Positions 1 through 6,389 of a stretch of 10,627 nucleotides of DNA are shown piece by piece. Numbering within the stretch: position 1 is the first letter of the stretch; each line of letters opens with the position of its first letter. A model generated the notes under the pieces. It did no database searches. It was not told the DNA's origin and saw only the letters and a list, made by a program, of their open reading frames with translations. The translations under genes were made by a program, and so were the position numbers. This DNA comes from an uncultured Trueperaceae bacterium (GTDB lineage: Bacteria; Deinococcota; Deinococci; Deinococcales; Trueperaceae): the NCBI GenBank assembly GCA_937907415.1, contig CALCHY010000211.1, forward strand, positions 1-10,627, in the 5' to 3' direction.

Positions 1-12
1 GCCAACCGGCGG

Positions 13-18
13 TAGACT
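13..18 (+). promoter_or_regulatory. Candidate -10 box (TAGACT) for the fadIJ operon
   Basis: TAGACT matches TATAAT at four of six positions and fits TANNNT. It ends 9 nt before the thiolase ATG, so transcription would begin only a few bases ahead of the start codon. The same hexamer stands just before the peptidase gene at the other end of the window. A -35 box would fall outside the window, so this is a tentative call. Confidence 0.3.
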
Positions 19-27
19 CGGGGCAAC

Positions 28-1374
28 ATGCTTAGACCGAGTACAACTTTCTCGGCCACCTCGGAGCGGTCCGGCCCCAACGTTAGCGCTGGGCGCGGCA
101 CTGGCGTTGTGGTGGCCGCAGGCGCGCGCCTGCCGTTCAGCCGCGCAGGCAGCGACTACCGTGAGTGGGTGGCTTACGACCTGGCGCGCATGGCGTTGGC
201 GGGCGTCGTTGGCCGTGCACAGGTGCGCCCCGAGGACGTCGACCAGGTCGTCATGGGCACGGTCGTGCAGAACGTCGCCACCAGCAACGTGGCGCGCGAC
301 GCCGCGCTCGCGGCCGGACTGCCCTCGAACGTCCCGGCGCACACGGTAACGGTCGCATGCATCTCGGCCAACCGCGCCATCGCGGACGCCACCATGGCCA
401 TAGCCGCCGGCCACGCCAACCTCGCGGTGGCTGGTGGGGTGGAGATGCTCGGCGACGTGCCAGTCGGCTTCAGCCGCGAGCTGCGCAGGCGCTTCTTCGA
501 CAGCCGCCGCTACAAGGGACTGAAGGACTGGCCCGCGTTCTTCCAGGGCCTCAAGCCGCGCGAGCTACTGCCGCAGGCGCCAGCCATCGCCGAGTTCTCG
601 ACGGGGGAGACGATGGGCGCGAGCGCCGACCGCCTGGCGGCCCGTTTCGGCGTCACGCGCGCCGAGCAGGACGCCTACGCGCTGCGCTCCCACCAGGGCG
701 CCGCCGCCAACCGCGCGCACTTGGCCGAGGAGACGGTGCCGGTGGTGGTGCCGCCCAAGGGCGTGGTCGTCAAGGCGGACAACGGGGTGCGCGAGGACAC
801 CAGCCTCGAGCGCCTCGCCAAGCTGCCTCCCGCCTTCGTCAAACCGTTCGGGACGGTAACGGCAGGCAACGCCAGCCCCCTGACGGACGGGGCGGCTGCC
901 GTTGTGCTCATGCGCGAAGAGCAGGCCCTGGCGGAGGGCCGGACGGGTCTGGCGCGGATCGTCGACTTCAACTTCGTGGCGCAGGACCCCGGTGACGAGC
1001 TCCTGCTTGGACCCGCTTACGCCGCGCCGCGGCTGTTGGCGCGTCATGGCTTGGCGTGGAGCGACGTAGACGTCATCGAGATCCACGAGGCGTTCGCCGG
1101 TCAAGTACTCGCGGTGCTCAGGGCGCTGGAGTCCGACCTGTTCGGCCGCACCAGCCTCGGGCTAACCGGCGCCTTCGCGCCTGACATCGACATGGCGAAG
1201 GTCAACCCCTGGGGAGGCTCGATCTCGCTGGGCCACCCGTTCGGGGCGACAGGCGCGCGCCTCGTGACGACGGCCGTGCACCGCCTTCACGTCGAGGACG
1301 GACGCTACGCGCTCGTGGCGGCCTGCGCCGCTGGCGGACAGGGGCACGCCATGCTCCTCGAGAGGCTCGCATGA
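28..1374 (+). CDS. fadI: Acetyl-CoA C-acyltransferase (thiolase), beta subunit of the trifunctional beta-oxidation complex
   Basis: This 448-residue thiolase performs the last step of beta-oxidation, splitting 3-ketoacyl-CoA with CoA into acetyl-CoA and a shortened acyl-CoA. The catalytic set is complete: nucleophile Cys111 in VACISANRA, His353 in IHEAF, His403 in GHPFGATG and Cys433 in CAAGGQG. From recalled family sequences it resembles the mitochondrial trifunctional protein beta subunit (HADHB) and FadI more than FadA, for example in AEFSTGETMGASADRLAA and LLLGPAYAAP. The next gene overlaps it by 4 bp and encodes the matching alpha subunit; thiolase-first order is that of fadIJ, not fadBA. 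The ATG at 28 has only a weak GGGG upstream. The first 25 residues or so precede the conserved core and are Ser/Thr/Gly-rich, so a somewhat later start is possible. Family assignment is very secure; the symbol is by resemblance and gene order. Confidence 0.95.
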   Translation: MLRPSTTFSATSERSGPNVSAGRGTGVVVAAGARLPFSRAGSDYREWVAYDLARMALAGVVGRAQVRPEDVDQVVMGTVVQNVATSNVARDAALAAGLPSNVPAHTVTVACISANRAIADATMAIAAGHANLAVAGGVEMLGDVPVGFSRELRRRFFDSRRYKGLKDWPAFFQGLKPRELLPQAPAIAEFSTGETMGASADRLAARFGVTRAEQDAYALRSHQGAAANRAHLAEETVPVVVPPKGVVVKADNGVREDTSLERLAKLPPAFVKPFGTVTAGNASPLTDGAAAVVLMREEQALAEGRTGLARIVDFNFVAQDPGDELLLGPAYAAPRLLARHGLAWSDVDVIEIHEAFAGQVLAVLRALESDLFGRTSLGLTGAFAPDIDMAKVNPWGGSISLGHPFGATGARLVTTAVHRLHVEDGRYALVAACAAGGQGHAMLLERLA

Positions 1375-3509
1375 ACGGGTTGAGGGTTGAGAAGCGCGGC
1401 GACGTCGCCATCTTGTGGCTCGACCAACCGAACCGCAGCGTTGCGCTCCTCGACATGCCGCTCCTGAGGGCACTGCCGGGCGCCATCGACGAGCTGGACG
1501 CCGACGCTAGCGTGCGCGCCGTCGTGCTGGCGAACGCCAAGCCTGGGGCGTTCCTAGCCGGCGCCGACATCGGGGCGTTCCTCGAGTACGAGACCCCGGC
1601 GCAGGTCGAGGCGCAGATCCACGAAGGCAACGCGTTCTTGGCGCGCCTCGAGTCGTGGCGCAAGCCGCTAGTCGTGGCGGTCGATGGCGTCTGCTTGGGC
1701 GGCGGCACCGAGCTGGCCTTGGCTGGCCGCTACCTGCTCGCCAGCACCAACCCGAAGACGCGCTTCGGGTTGCCGGAGGTGCAACTTGGCCTCCTCCCCG
1801 GCCTGGGTGGCACGGTGCGCTTACCCGAGCGCGTCGGCCTCTCCCTCGCCCTCGACCTGATCCTCACTGGCCGCAACCTCTACGCCAAGCAGGCGCGCAA
1901 GGCTGGGCTGGTGCACGCCACTGTTCACCCGGAGGGGCTGATCGACGCCGCCGTGCGCGCCGCCGGCATGCTGGCCGACGGCAAGTTGCGGGTGCCGAAG
2001 CGCAAGCCGACCGCCTTGCAGCGCCTCTTGGAGGAGACTCCAGCGCGGGCCATCGTGTTCGACCGCGCCGCCAAGCAGGTCGCGAAGCGCACGCGCGGCA
2101 ACTATCCCGCCCCCGCGCGCATCTTGGAGGCGCTCTCAGCCTGGGCGCGCTCTGGCCGCCAGGCGGGGCTAACCGCCAGCGCCAAGGCCTTCTCCGAGCT
2201 CCTCTTCACGCCGCAGGCGCGTGCGCTCATACACGTCTTCTTCGCCCAGACGGCCGCGAAGAAGAACCCGTGGCCAGGTCAGGCGCTGCCCGTCGAGAGC
2301 GTCGGCGTTCTTGGCGCTGGGCTGATGGGCGCTGGCATCGCAGAGGTGACGGCCGCCAGCGGCATGCGCGTCTTGTTGAAGGACCGCGACCTCGACTTGG
2401 CGCTGAAGGGCAAGGCGGCCGTTCACCGCGGGCTGACTAGTCGCGTCGGCAAGGGTCGCTCCGCCTTCGAGCGTGACGTGATGGTCGAGCGCGTTGCCGC
2501 AGTTGACTCTTACGAGCCGCTAGCTGGCACGCAGCTGACCATAGAGGCCGTCCTCGAGCAGCCTGACCTCAAGCGCCAGATGGTCGCCGAGGTGGAGCGC
2601 GTTACGGGCGCGGGGCGGCACGTTTTCGCCTCCAACACGTCGGCCATCGCCATCAGCGAGATCGCGGCTGGGGCAGCGCGCCCGGAGGCGGTGCTTGGCA
2701 TGCACTACTTCTCGCCCGTTCCGAAGATGCCGTTGCTCGAGATCGTCGTGTCCGACAGGACCGCCGAGTGGGCAGCAGCCACGGCTTTCGAGGTGGGAGC
2801 CCGTCAGGGCAAGACGAGCATCGTAGTCAACGACGGCCCGGGGTTCTACACCACCCGCGTCCTCGCCGTTTACATGGCCGAGGCCATGCGGGCGCTGCAC
2901 GAGGGCGCTGACCCTGGCGACCTCGAGGGCGCCATGGTGGCGTACGGCTTCCCGCTTGGGCCGCTTGCGCTCATGGATGATGTCGGCATCGACGTCGGCG
3001 CCAAGATCGAGGTCGTGCTTGCGCCGCTCATGGCTGCGCGTGGCATGGAGGCCAGCCCCGCGAGCGCCAAGATGGTGGCCGCCGGCTACCTTGGCCGCAA
3101 GGCTGGCAAGGGTTTCTACCGTTACGAGTCCGGTCACAGGCAGAAGGAGTTCGACGGGGAGGCGCTGCGCATCGCCGGGTTCGCGCCGTCGGCCACTGGC
3201 GGCGTCGAGCGGGGGGCCGCGCTAGCCGATCGCCTTGCCCTCACCTTCGTGCGCGAGGCGCTCATGTGCTTGGACGAGGGCGTGCTGCGCTCCGCGCGCG
3301 ACGGCGACGTCGGCGCCGTCTTCGGACTAGGTTTCCCGCCGTTCAGGGGCGGGCCGTTCTTCATGGTCGACCACGAGGGCGCAGGGAGCGTCGTGCAGCG
3401 CCTGCGCGGGCTCGAGGCCAAGCATGGTCCGCGCTTCGCGCCGCCGGCATCGTTGGTGGCCAAGGCCGAGGCCGGCGAGCTCTACTACCCAGGCGGGCGC
3501 GGCTCCTGA
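1371..3509 (+). CDS. fadJ: Fused enoyl-CoA hydratase / 3-hydroxyacyl-CoA dehydrogenase, alpha subunit of the trifunctional beta-oxidation complex
   Basis: This 712-residue bifunctional protein hydrates trans-2-enoyl-CoA and then oxidises L-3-hydroxyacyl-CoA with NAD+, feeding the thiolase encoded just upstream. The N-terminal crotonase domain (about 1-190) has the oxyanion-hole stretch AFLAGADIGAF (60-70) and CLGGG (108-112), with both catalytic glutamates, Glu114 and Glu136. The dehydrogenase begins near residue 309 with the Rossmann motif GAGLMG (315-320), carries catalytic His445 in MHYFSPVPKMPLLEI, and has NDGPGFYTTR near 485. Two C-terminal helical domains follow, the second with GAVFGLGFPPFRGGPF. 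Length is usual for FadJ/FadB/HADHA (about 710-760). The ATG overlaps the thiolase TGA (ATGA), and GAGAGG at 1360-1365 gives a reasonable ribosome site, so translation is probably coupled. The wording of the motifs resembles HADHA. No key residue is missing. Confidence 0.95.
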   Translation: MNGLRVEKRGDVAILWLDQPNRSVALLDMPLLRALPGAIDELDADASVRAVVLANAKPGAFLAGADIGAFLEYETPAQVEAQIHEGNAFLARLESWRKPLVVAVDGVCLGGGTELALAGRYLLASTNPKTRFGLPEVQLGLLPGLGGTVRLPERVGLSLALDLILTGRNLYAKQARKAGLVHATVHPEGLIDAAVRAAGMLADGKLRVPKRKPTALQRLLEETPARAIVFDRAAKQVAKRTRGNYPAPARILEALSAWARSGRQAGLTASAKAFSELLFTPQARALIHVFFAQTAAKKNPWPGQALPVESVGVLGAGLMGAGIAEVTAASGMRVLLKDRDLDLALKGKAAVHRGLTSRVGKGRSAFERDVMVERVAAVDSYEPLAGTQLTIEAVLEQPDLKRQMVAEVERVTGAGRHVFASNTSAIAISEIAAGAARPEAVLGMHYFSPVPKMPLLEIVVSDRTAEWAAATAFEVGARQGKTSIVVNDGPGFYTTRVLAVYMAEAMRALHEGADPGDLEGAMVAYGFPLGPLALMDDVGIDVGAKIEVVLAPLMAARGMEASPASAKMVAAGYLGRKAGKGFYRYESGHRQKEFDGEALRIAGFAPSATGGVERGAALADRLALTFVREALMCLDEGVLRSARDGDVGAVFGLGFPPFRGGPFFMVDHEGAGSVVQRLRGLEAKHGPRFAPPASLVAKAEAGELYYPGGRGS

Positions 3510-4099
3510 CGGCGCACGCCGTCGTGGTGGTGGCGCACCCCGGCGCCGACAGTTTCTGCGCGGCCCTAGCCACGCAGGCGGTTGGCGAGTTGAGGGCTCA
3601 CGGTTTCAGTGTTGCGCTACAGGACCTGTACGCGGATGGCTTCGACCCGCGCATGCCCCTCGCCGAGGTCGGCACCACGTTCATGGCTGACGAGCTCGTG
3701 TCTCGCTACGCAGCGGAGGTACTCGCCGCCGACGTGATCGTGGTCGTTCACCCCGTGTGGTTCTTCCACGTGCCAGGCATCCTGAAGGGCTGGGTGGACC
3801 GGGTGCTACGCGAAGGAATCGTCTACGAGTTGCGCGGGGGAGGGGAGAGCGTTGGCCGCTTAATGGCGCGCAGCGCGTTGCTGCTGAACACGGCGAACGC
3901 CCCTGAGTCCGTGGAAGCCGAGGTGCTCGGGGACCCGCTCGACGTGTTCTGGCGCCGCGTCGTCTTCGCGCCTGCCGGCGTGAGTGACGTGCGGCGCTTG
4001 CGCTTCGCGAAGGTGGCAGGGTCGAGCGCAGCGCAGCGGGCGGCCTGGCTAGCTGAGGCGAGGTTGGCGCTAAGCGCCCTTGCTTCCGAGGCTAGCTGA
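3506..4099 (+). CDS. Flavodoxin-fold NAD(P)H-dependent oxidoreductase (NQO1/MdaB/KefF-like)
   Basis: This protein of about 197 residues belongs to the flavodoxin-like NAD(P)H:quinone oxidoreductase family, whose members transfer two electrons from NAD(P)H through bound flavin to quinones or similar acceptors in the cytoplasm. Numbered from CTG 3506, strand 1 and the flavin phosphate loop are VVVVAHPGADSF (6-17). The family hallmark is at 81-100: HPVWFFHVPGILKGWVDRV. The start is unusual: there is no ATG. CTG at 3506 overlaps the fadJ TGA and gives a full first strand (compare KefF, which begins with five hydrophobic residues before AHP). GTG at 3524 is the conventional alternative but shortens that strand by about three residues. 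Position suggests co-translation with fadJ; its role in fatty-acid oxidation is unknown. The family is secure, the substrate and start are not. Confidence 0.85.
   Translation: MTAHAVVVVAHPGADSFCAALATQAVGELRAHGFSVALQDLYADGFDPRMPLAEVGTTFMADELVSRYAAEVLAADVIVVVHPVWFFHVPGILKGWVDRVLREGIVYELRGGGESVGRLMARSALLLNTANAPESVEAEVLGDPLDVFWRRVVFAPAGVSDVRRLRFAKVAGSSAAQRAAWLAEARLALSALASEAS
3508..3523 (+). other. Perfect short hairpin at the fadJ / oxidoreductase junction
   Basis: GACGGC-gcac-GCCGTC is a perfect 6-bp GC-rich stem with a 4-nt loop. It begins inside the fadJ stop codon and ends one base before the candidate GTG start at 3524. No T-run follows, so it does not look like an intrinsic terminator. It could mask initiation until a ribosome finishing fadJ opens it, which is an inference from position. 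Confidence 0.4.
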
Positions 4100-4111
4100 C
4101 TAGGGGACGCT

Positions 4112-4624
4112 TCAGGAGAGTTCTTCGTTCCGAGCGGCGGCGATGCGCGCGACTCCGACCTCGATGCTGCCGACGAGGAAGTCGTTGAGGCTGACGTCGA
4201 GCGCTGCCGCCGTTATGGCGGCGCGGCGGTGCAGTTCCGGTGGGAGCCTAAGGAGCAGCTTGCCTGAGAACGGCTTGGCTGGCTCGATCCCGCGCGTTGC
4301 GCAGTCGAGCAGGTAGCCGTCGACGGCGGCGTGGAACTCGCGCTTCAGTTGGGCAACGCTGTTCGCCGTGAAGACGAGCTCTTCACGCAGGTCTATGACC
4401 TCGCCGCGCAGGCTGCCGCTGGCGTCGTCGTAAAGGACCTTGGCGGTGTAACCCTTATGGCGCATGGTGCCCGTGCGGGCCGGTTGCGCGGCCTGGTTGG
4501 CCCTCGCAGCTGGCCTGCTCGCCTGCTTGCGTTGAGGTGGCGTGCGGGGTGTGGCGGCGGCGGTTCCGGCTGAATCCGCCGCCTTGCCAGCGCTACGCGG
4601 TTTGCCGCTTGGGTTCGAGCTCAT
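4112..4624 (-). CDS. HicB-family antitoxin-like protein with a basic N-terminal tail, apparently without HicA
   Basis: The product is 170 residues. Residues 54-118 (MRHKGYTAKVLYDDASG onward) match the HicB N-terminal partial RNase H-like fold. Residues 121-160 (GKLLLRLPPELHRRAA, then LDVSLNDFL) match the C-terminal ribbon-helix-helix DNA-binding part. HicB proteins normally neutralise the HicA mRNA interferase and repress their own promoter. I find no HicA-like reading frame on either side: downstream lies the convergent oxidoreductase, upstream a spacer. The first 53 residues are a tail rich in Ala, Pro, Ser, Arg and Lys, not part of known HicB folds. I chose ATG 4624 because GGAGG stands 7 nt upstream; GTG 4663 would add 13 residues beyond it, and ATG 4465 would give a standard-length HicB but lacks a ribosome site. 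A solo HicB may act as a regulator rather than an antitoxin. Confidence 0.8.
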   Translation of the reverse strand: MSSNPSGKPRSAGKAADSAGTAAATPRTPPQRKQASRPAARANQAAQPARTGTMRHKGYTAKVLYDDASGSLRGEVIDLREELVFTANSVAQLKREFHAAVDGYLLDCATRGIEPAKPFSGKLLLRLPPELHRRAAITAAALDVSLNDFLVGSIEVGVARIAAARNEELS

Positions 4625-4924
4625 CCTCACGCCTCCAGTAATAGTACCAACTGACAGTATCACAACTCATCGACTTCTGACTCAGGTGCCGCGATCGGGC
4701 GGTGACCAGGCGAGCGCGGGTTCGCCGCTGCTGGTCCTGGTTCGGAGCGGGCCTAATACGCCTCCCACGGATGATATTACATGATGATACCGGATGCAAC
4801 CAGAGAGCTGCGGAGCGTGCTGGACGCTATTACCGCCTGGGCGTACAAGCGGCCGCGCCGCCCCGTTCGACGCGGTCACGCTGGTGCCGCTTGCGCCGCG
4901 ACCCCCGATGCGCCAACCTTGAGC
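4625..4924. promoter_or_regulatory. Divergent intergenic region with AT-rich patches and candidate promoters
   Basis: This 300-bp spacer separates the hicB-like gene (-) from the imine reductase gene (+). I see no convincing gene or RNA in it. Two AT-rich patches stand out against the GC-rich surroundings: 4636-4675 and 4771-4793. On the - strand, TATCAT (4776-4771) lies exactly 17 bp from TTGCAT (4799-4794); the -10 matches five of six positions, the -35 only three. A nearer - strand option is an extended -10, TGTGATACT (hexamer 4661-4656). On the + strand GATATT (4773-4778) is the best -10 guess, without a clear -35. ATGATATTAC and ATGATGATAC at 4771-4790 form an imperfect tandem repeat (8 of 10). 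CAGTA occurs twice between 4636 and 4660. These repeats could be operators, which is speculation. Confidence 0.4.
4632..4636 (-). promoter_or_regulatory. Ribosome binding site of the hicB-like gene
   Basis: GGAGG on the - strand lies 7 nt before ATG 4624. It is one of the few strong Shine-Dalgarno sites in the window, and it decides the start in favour of the tailed form of the protein over GTG 4663 and ATG 4465. Confidence 0.6.
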
Positions 4925-5860
4925 ATGCTCACCCTCGACGCCACCCAAACGGCCAGAGTCTTGCCGTACCCAGAGTTAGCGGAGGAGATCGGCCGCGTGC
5001 TGCGCCTCGCTGCAGTGGGTGAGGTCCACGCGCTCGAGCGCGCCACCACGCCGCTGCCTGGCGGCGGCACCTTCCTGTCGATGGCTGCAACGGACGCCGA
5101 CCTCGCCATCGCCAAAGTCGGGAGCGTGCACCCGCTCAACAGCCAACGCGGCCTACCGACAGTGCAAGCGGTGGTCGTCGCCCTCGATGCCGTGAACGGC
5201 ACCCCTCGCGCCGTGCTGGACGGCACCACCGTCACAACGCGGCGGACGGCGGCCCTCTCCCTCCTAGCCGCGCGCCACCTTGGCGCAAGGGGCGACACCA
5301 CCGTGATCGTCGGCGCCGGCACCCAGGCGCATGGGCACCTAGACGCCATGCACCAGGGTCTTGGGCTGACACGCCTGCGCGTCTACGCCCGCAGCCAGGC
5401 CCCTGGCGCGGCGCTGGTCGCCAAGGCGCGGACGCTCGGTGTGGAAGCCGAGTTGCTCGAACCCACTGAGGGGGCGCTCCTCGACGCGCTCATGGACGCC
5501 GACCTGTTGATCACCACCACGAACGCCACGCGTTACGTCGTGCCACCCGCCGCCGCTCCACTGCTAATGCCGCATGCGACGGTGCTCGCCGTGGGCGCGT
5601 TCACACCCACCATGGCCGAGTTGGCGCCGCAGGTCGTGGCGGCCTGCGACGTGGTCGTCGACACTGTGGCTGGAGCCGAGAGCGAAGCGGGCGACCTCAT
5701 CCAAGCAGCGGCAGATGGCGCGTGGAGTTGGGACTCCGTCACGGAGTTGGTTGCGGCCCTGAACGGCTACGTACGCGAGGGGAGACCAGTGCTGTTCAAG
5801 AGCGTAGGGCACTCCATGTTCGACCTGGCGGCGGCGGAACTCGCCTTGCGGCTCTCCTGA
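4925..5860 (+). CDS. Ornithine cyclodeaminase/mu-crystallin family protein, probable Delta1-pyrroline-2-carboxylate (cyclic imine) reductase
   Basis: From ATG 4925 the product has 311 residues, the usual family size. The opening MLTLDATQTARVLPYPELAEEI matches how such reductases normally begin. The substrate-site residues known from ornithine cyclodeaminase have counterparts: Arg39 in LERAT, Lys64 in AIAKVGSVHP and Arg107 in TTRRTAA. The Rossmann motif is VGAGTQAHGHL (129-139), and VDTVAGAESEAGDL lies near the C-terminus. Family members include ornithine cyclodeaminase, ketimine reductase (mu-crystallin) and Delta1-pyrroline-2-carboxylate reductase, which makes L-proline; the N-terminal wording favours the last. 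The frame stays open back to ATG 4781, adding 48 arginine-rich residues with no recognisable family match. The start at 4925 lacks a Shine-Dalgarno site, so the longer, possibly leaderless form is not excluded. The AhpD-like gene follows after 52 bp. Confidence 0.82.
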   Translation: MLTLDATQTARVLPYPELAEEIGRVLRLAAVGEVHALERATTPLPGGGTFLSMAATDADLAIAKVGSVHPLNSQRGLPTVQAVVVALDAVNGTPRAVLDGTTVTTRRTAALSLLAARHLGARGDTTVIVGAGTQAHGHLDAMHQGLGLTRLRVYARSQAPGAALVAKARTLGVEAELLEPTEGALLDALMDADLLITTTNATRYVVPPAAAPLLMPHATVLAVGAFTPTMAELAPQVVAACDVVVDTVAGAESEAGDLIQAAADGAWSWDSVTELVAALNGYVREGRPVLFKSVGHSMFDLAAAELALRLS

Positions 5861-5885
5861 GCGCCAAGTGGCCGCGAACTGGCGG

Positions 5886-5891
5886 TAACTT
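5886..5891 (+). promoter_or_regulatory. Weak candidate -10 box (TAACTT) before the AhpD-like gene
   Basis: TAACTT fits TANNNT and lies in the 52-bp gap upstream of the gene's strong ribosome site. No -35 element is recognisable at 16-18 bp, so the gene may simply be transcribed with the reductase gene before it. Confidence 0.15.
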
Positions 5892-5901
5892 GAGGTGCAC
5901 T

Positions 5902-5907
5902 AGGAGG
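5902..5907 (+). promoter_or_regulatory. Strong ribosome binding site (AGGAGG)
   Basis: AGGAGG stands 5 nt before ATG 5913. It selects this ATG over the in-frame GTG at 5907, which overlaps the site itself. It is the best Shine-Dalgarno sequence in the window and suggests efficient translation. Confidence 0.7.
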
Positions 5908-5912
5908 TGTTC

Positions 5913-6380
5913 ATGGCAAAGCGCATGGATTACCCAAAGGCCTCGCCTGCGGTGATCAAGGCGATGTCGGCGTTGGAGAAGACAGCAAGGGAGTTGGTGG
6001 CGGATGAGACCCTCTTCGAACTAGTGAAGATGAGGGCGTCGCAGATCAACGGGTGCGCGTACTGCGTCGACATGCACACCATCGATGCGCGCGCGGCGGG
6101 AGAGACCGAGCAACGCATCTACTTGCTGCCGATGTGGCGCGAAGCCGAAGAGCTCTACACGGCGCGCGAGCGCGCGGCCCTTGCGTGGACCGAGTCGTTG
6201 ACGCTAGTGGCCAGTACCGGCGTGCCAGATGCGGACTTCAAGCTAGTGAGGTCCGAGTTCAGCGAGGCGGAGATAGCGAATCTCACGCTGCTGATCATCG
6301 CCATCAACGGGTGGAACCGGCTCGGGGTGGGGTTCAGGTTGGAGCCTGGGCACCACCGCGCGCGCGTGGCGGCTGACTAG
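5913..6380 (+). CDS. Carboxymuconolactone decarboxylase family / AhpD-like alkylhydroperoxidase
   Basis: This 155-residue protein carries the complete AhpD-type redox motif: Glu36, eleven residues, Cys48-Ala-Tyr-Cys51, three residues, His55 (within NGCAYCVDMHT). In AhpD this set of residues forms a thiol-based peroxidase proton relay, so a hydroperoxide-reducing or thiol-disulfide role is more likely than lactone decarboxylation. Family proteins are small all-helical proteins that form oligomers. The second half (SEAEIANLTLLIIAINGWNRLGV) matches the usual C-terminal helices of the family, so it looks full length. It lies 52 bp after the imine reductase on the same strand, and its stop is only 9 bp from the convergent FAD oxidoreductase, a flavoenzyme type that commonly produces hydrogen peroxide. 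A protective role for that pathway is an attractive but unproven guess. Confidence 0.88.
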   Translation: MAKRMDYPKASPAVIKAMSALEKTARELVADETLFELVKMRASQINGCAYCVDMHTIDARAAGETEQRIYLLPMWREAEELYTARERAALAWTESLTLVASTGVPDADFKLVRSEFSEAEIANLTLLIIAINGWNRLGVGFRLEPGHHRARVAAD

Positions 6381-6389
6381 ACCGCCAAC

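Noticed and set aside
165..995. + strand open frame of 276 codons inside the thiolase gene
   Set aside because: It is Arg/Gly-rich, out of frame with the clearly functional thiolase, and shows no motif.
2520..3137. - strand open frame of 205 codons opposite fadJ
   Set aside because: It has no recognisable domain and overlaps the conserved dehydrogenase motifs on the + strand.
4100..4111. 12-bp convergent gap between the oxidoreductase and hicB genes, considered for a terminator
   Set aside because: It is too short, and no hairpin with a T-run is visible in it or in the adjoining gene ends.
4593..4799. Small - strand frame (68 codons) upstream of hicB, considered as a missing HicA
   Set aside because: It lacks the HicA double-stranded-RNA-binding-like pattern (no GSHH-type catalytic histidine segment or terminal Lys-rich helix) and overlaps the hicB start region in another frame.
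6368..6386. GGCGG/CCGCC inverted repeat at the convergent end of the AhpD-like and FAD oxidoreductase genes, considered as a bidirectional terminator
   Set aside because: The stem is only 5 bp with a 9-nt loop, and no T-run follows on either strand.
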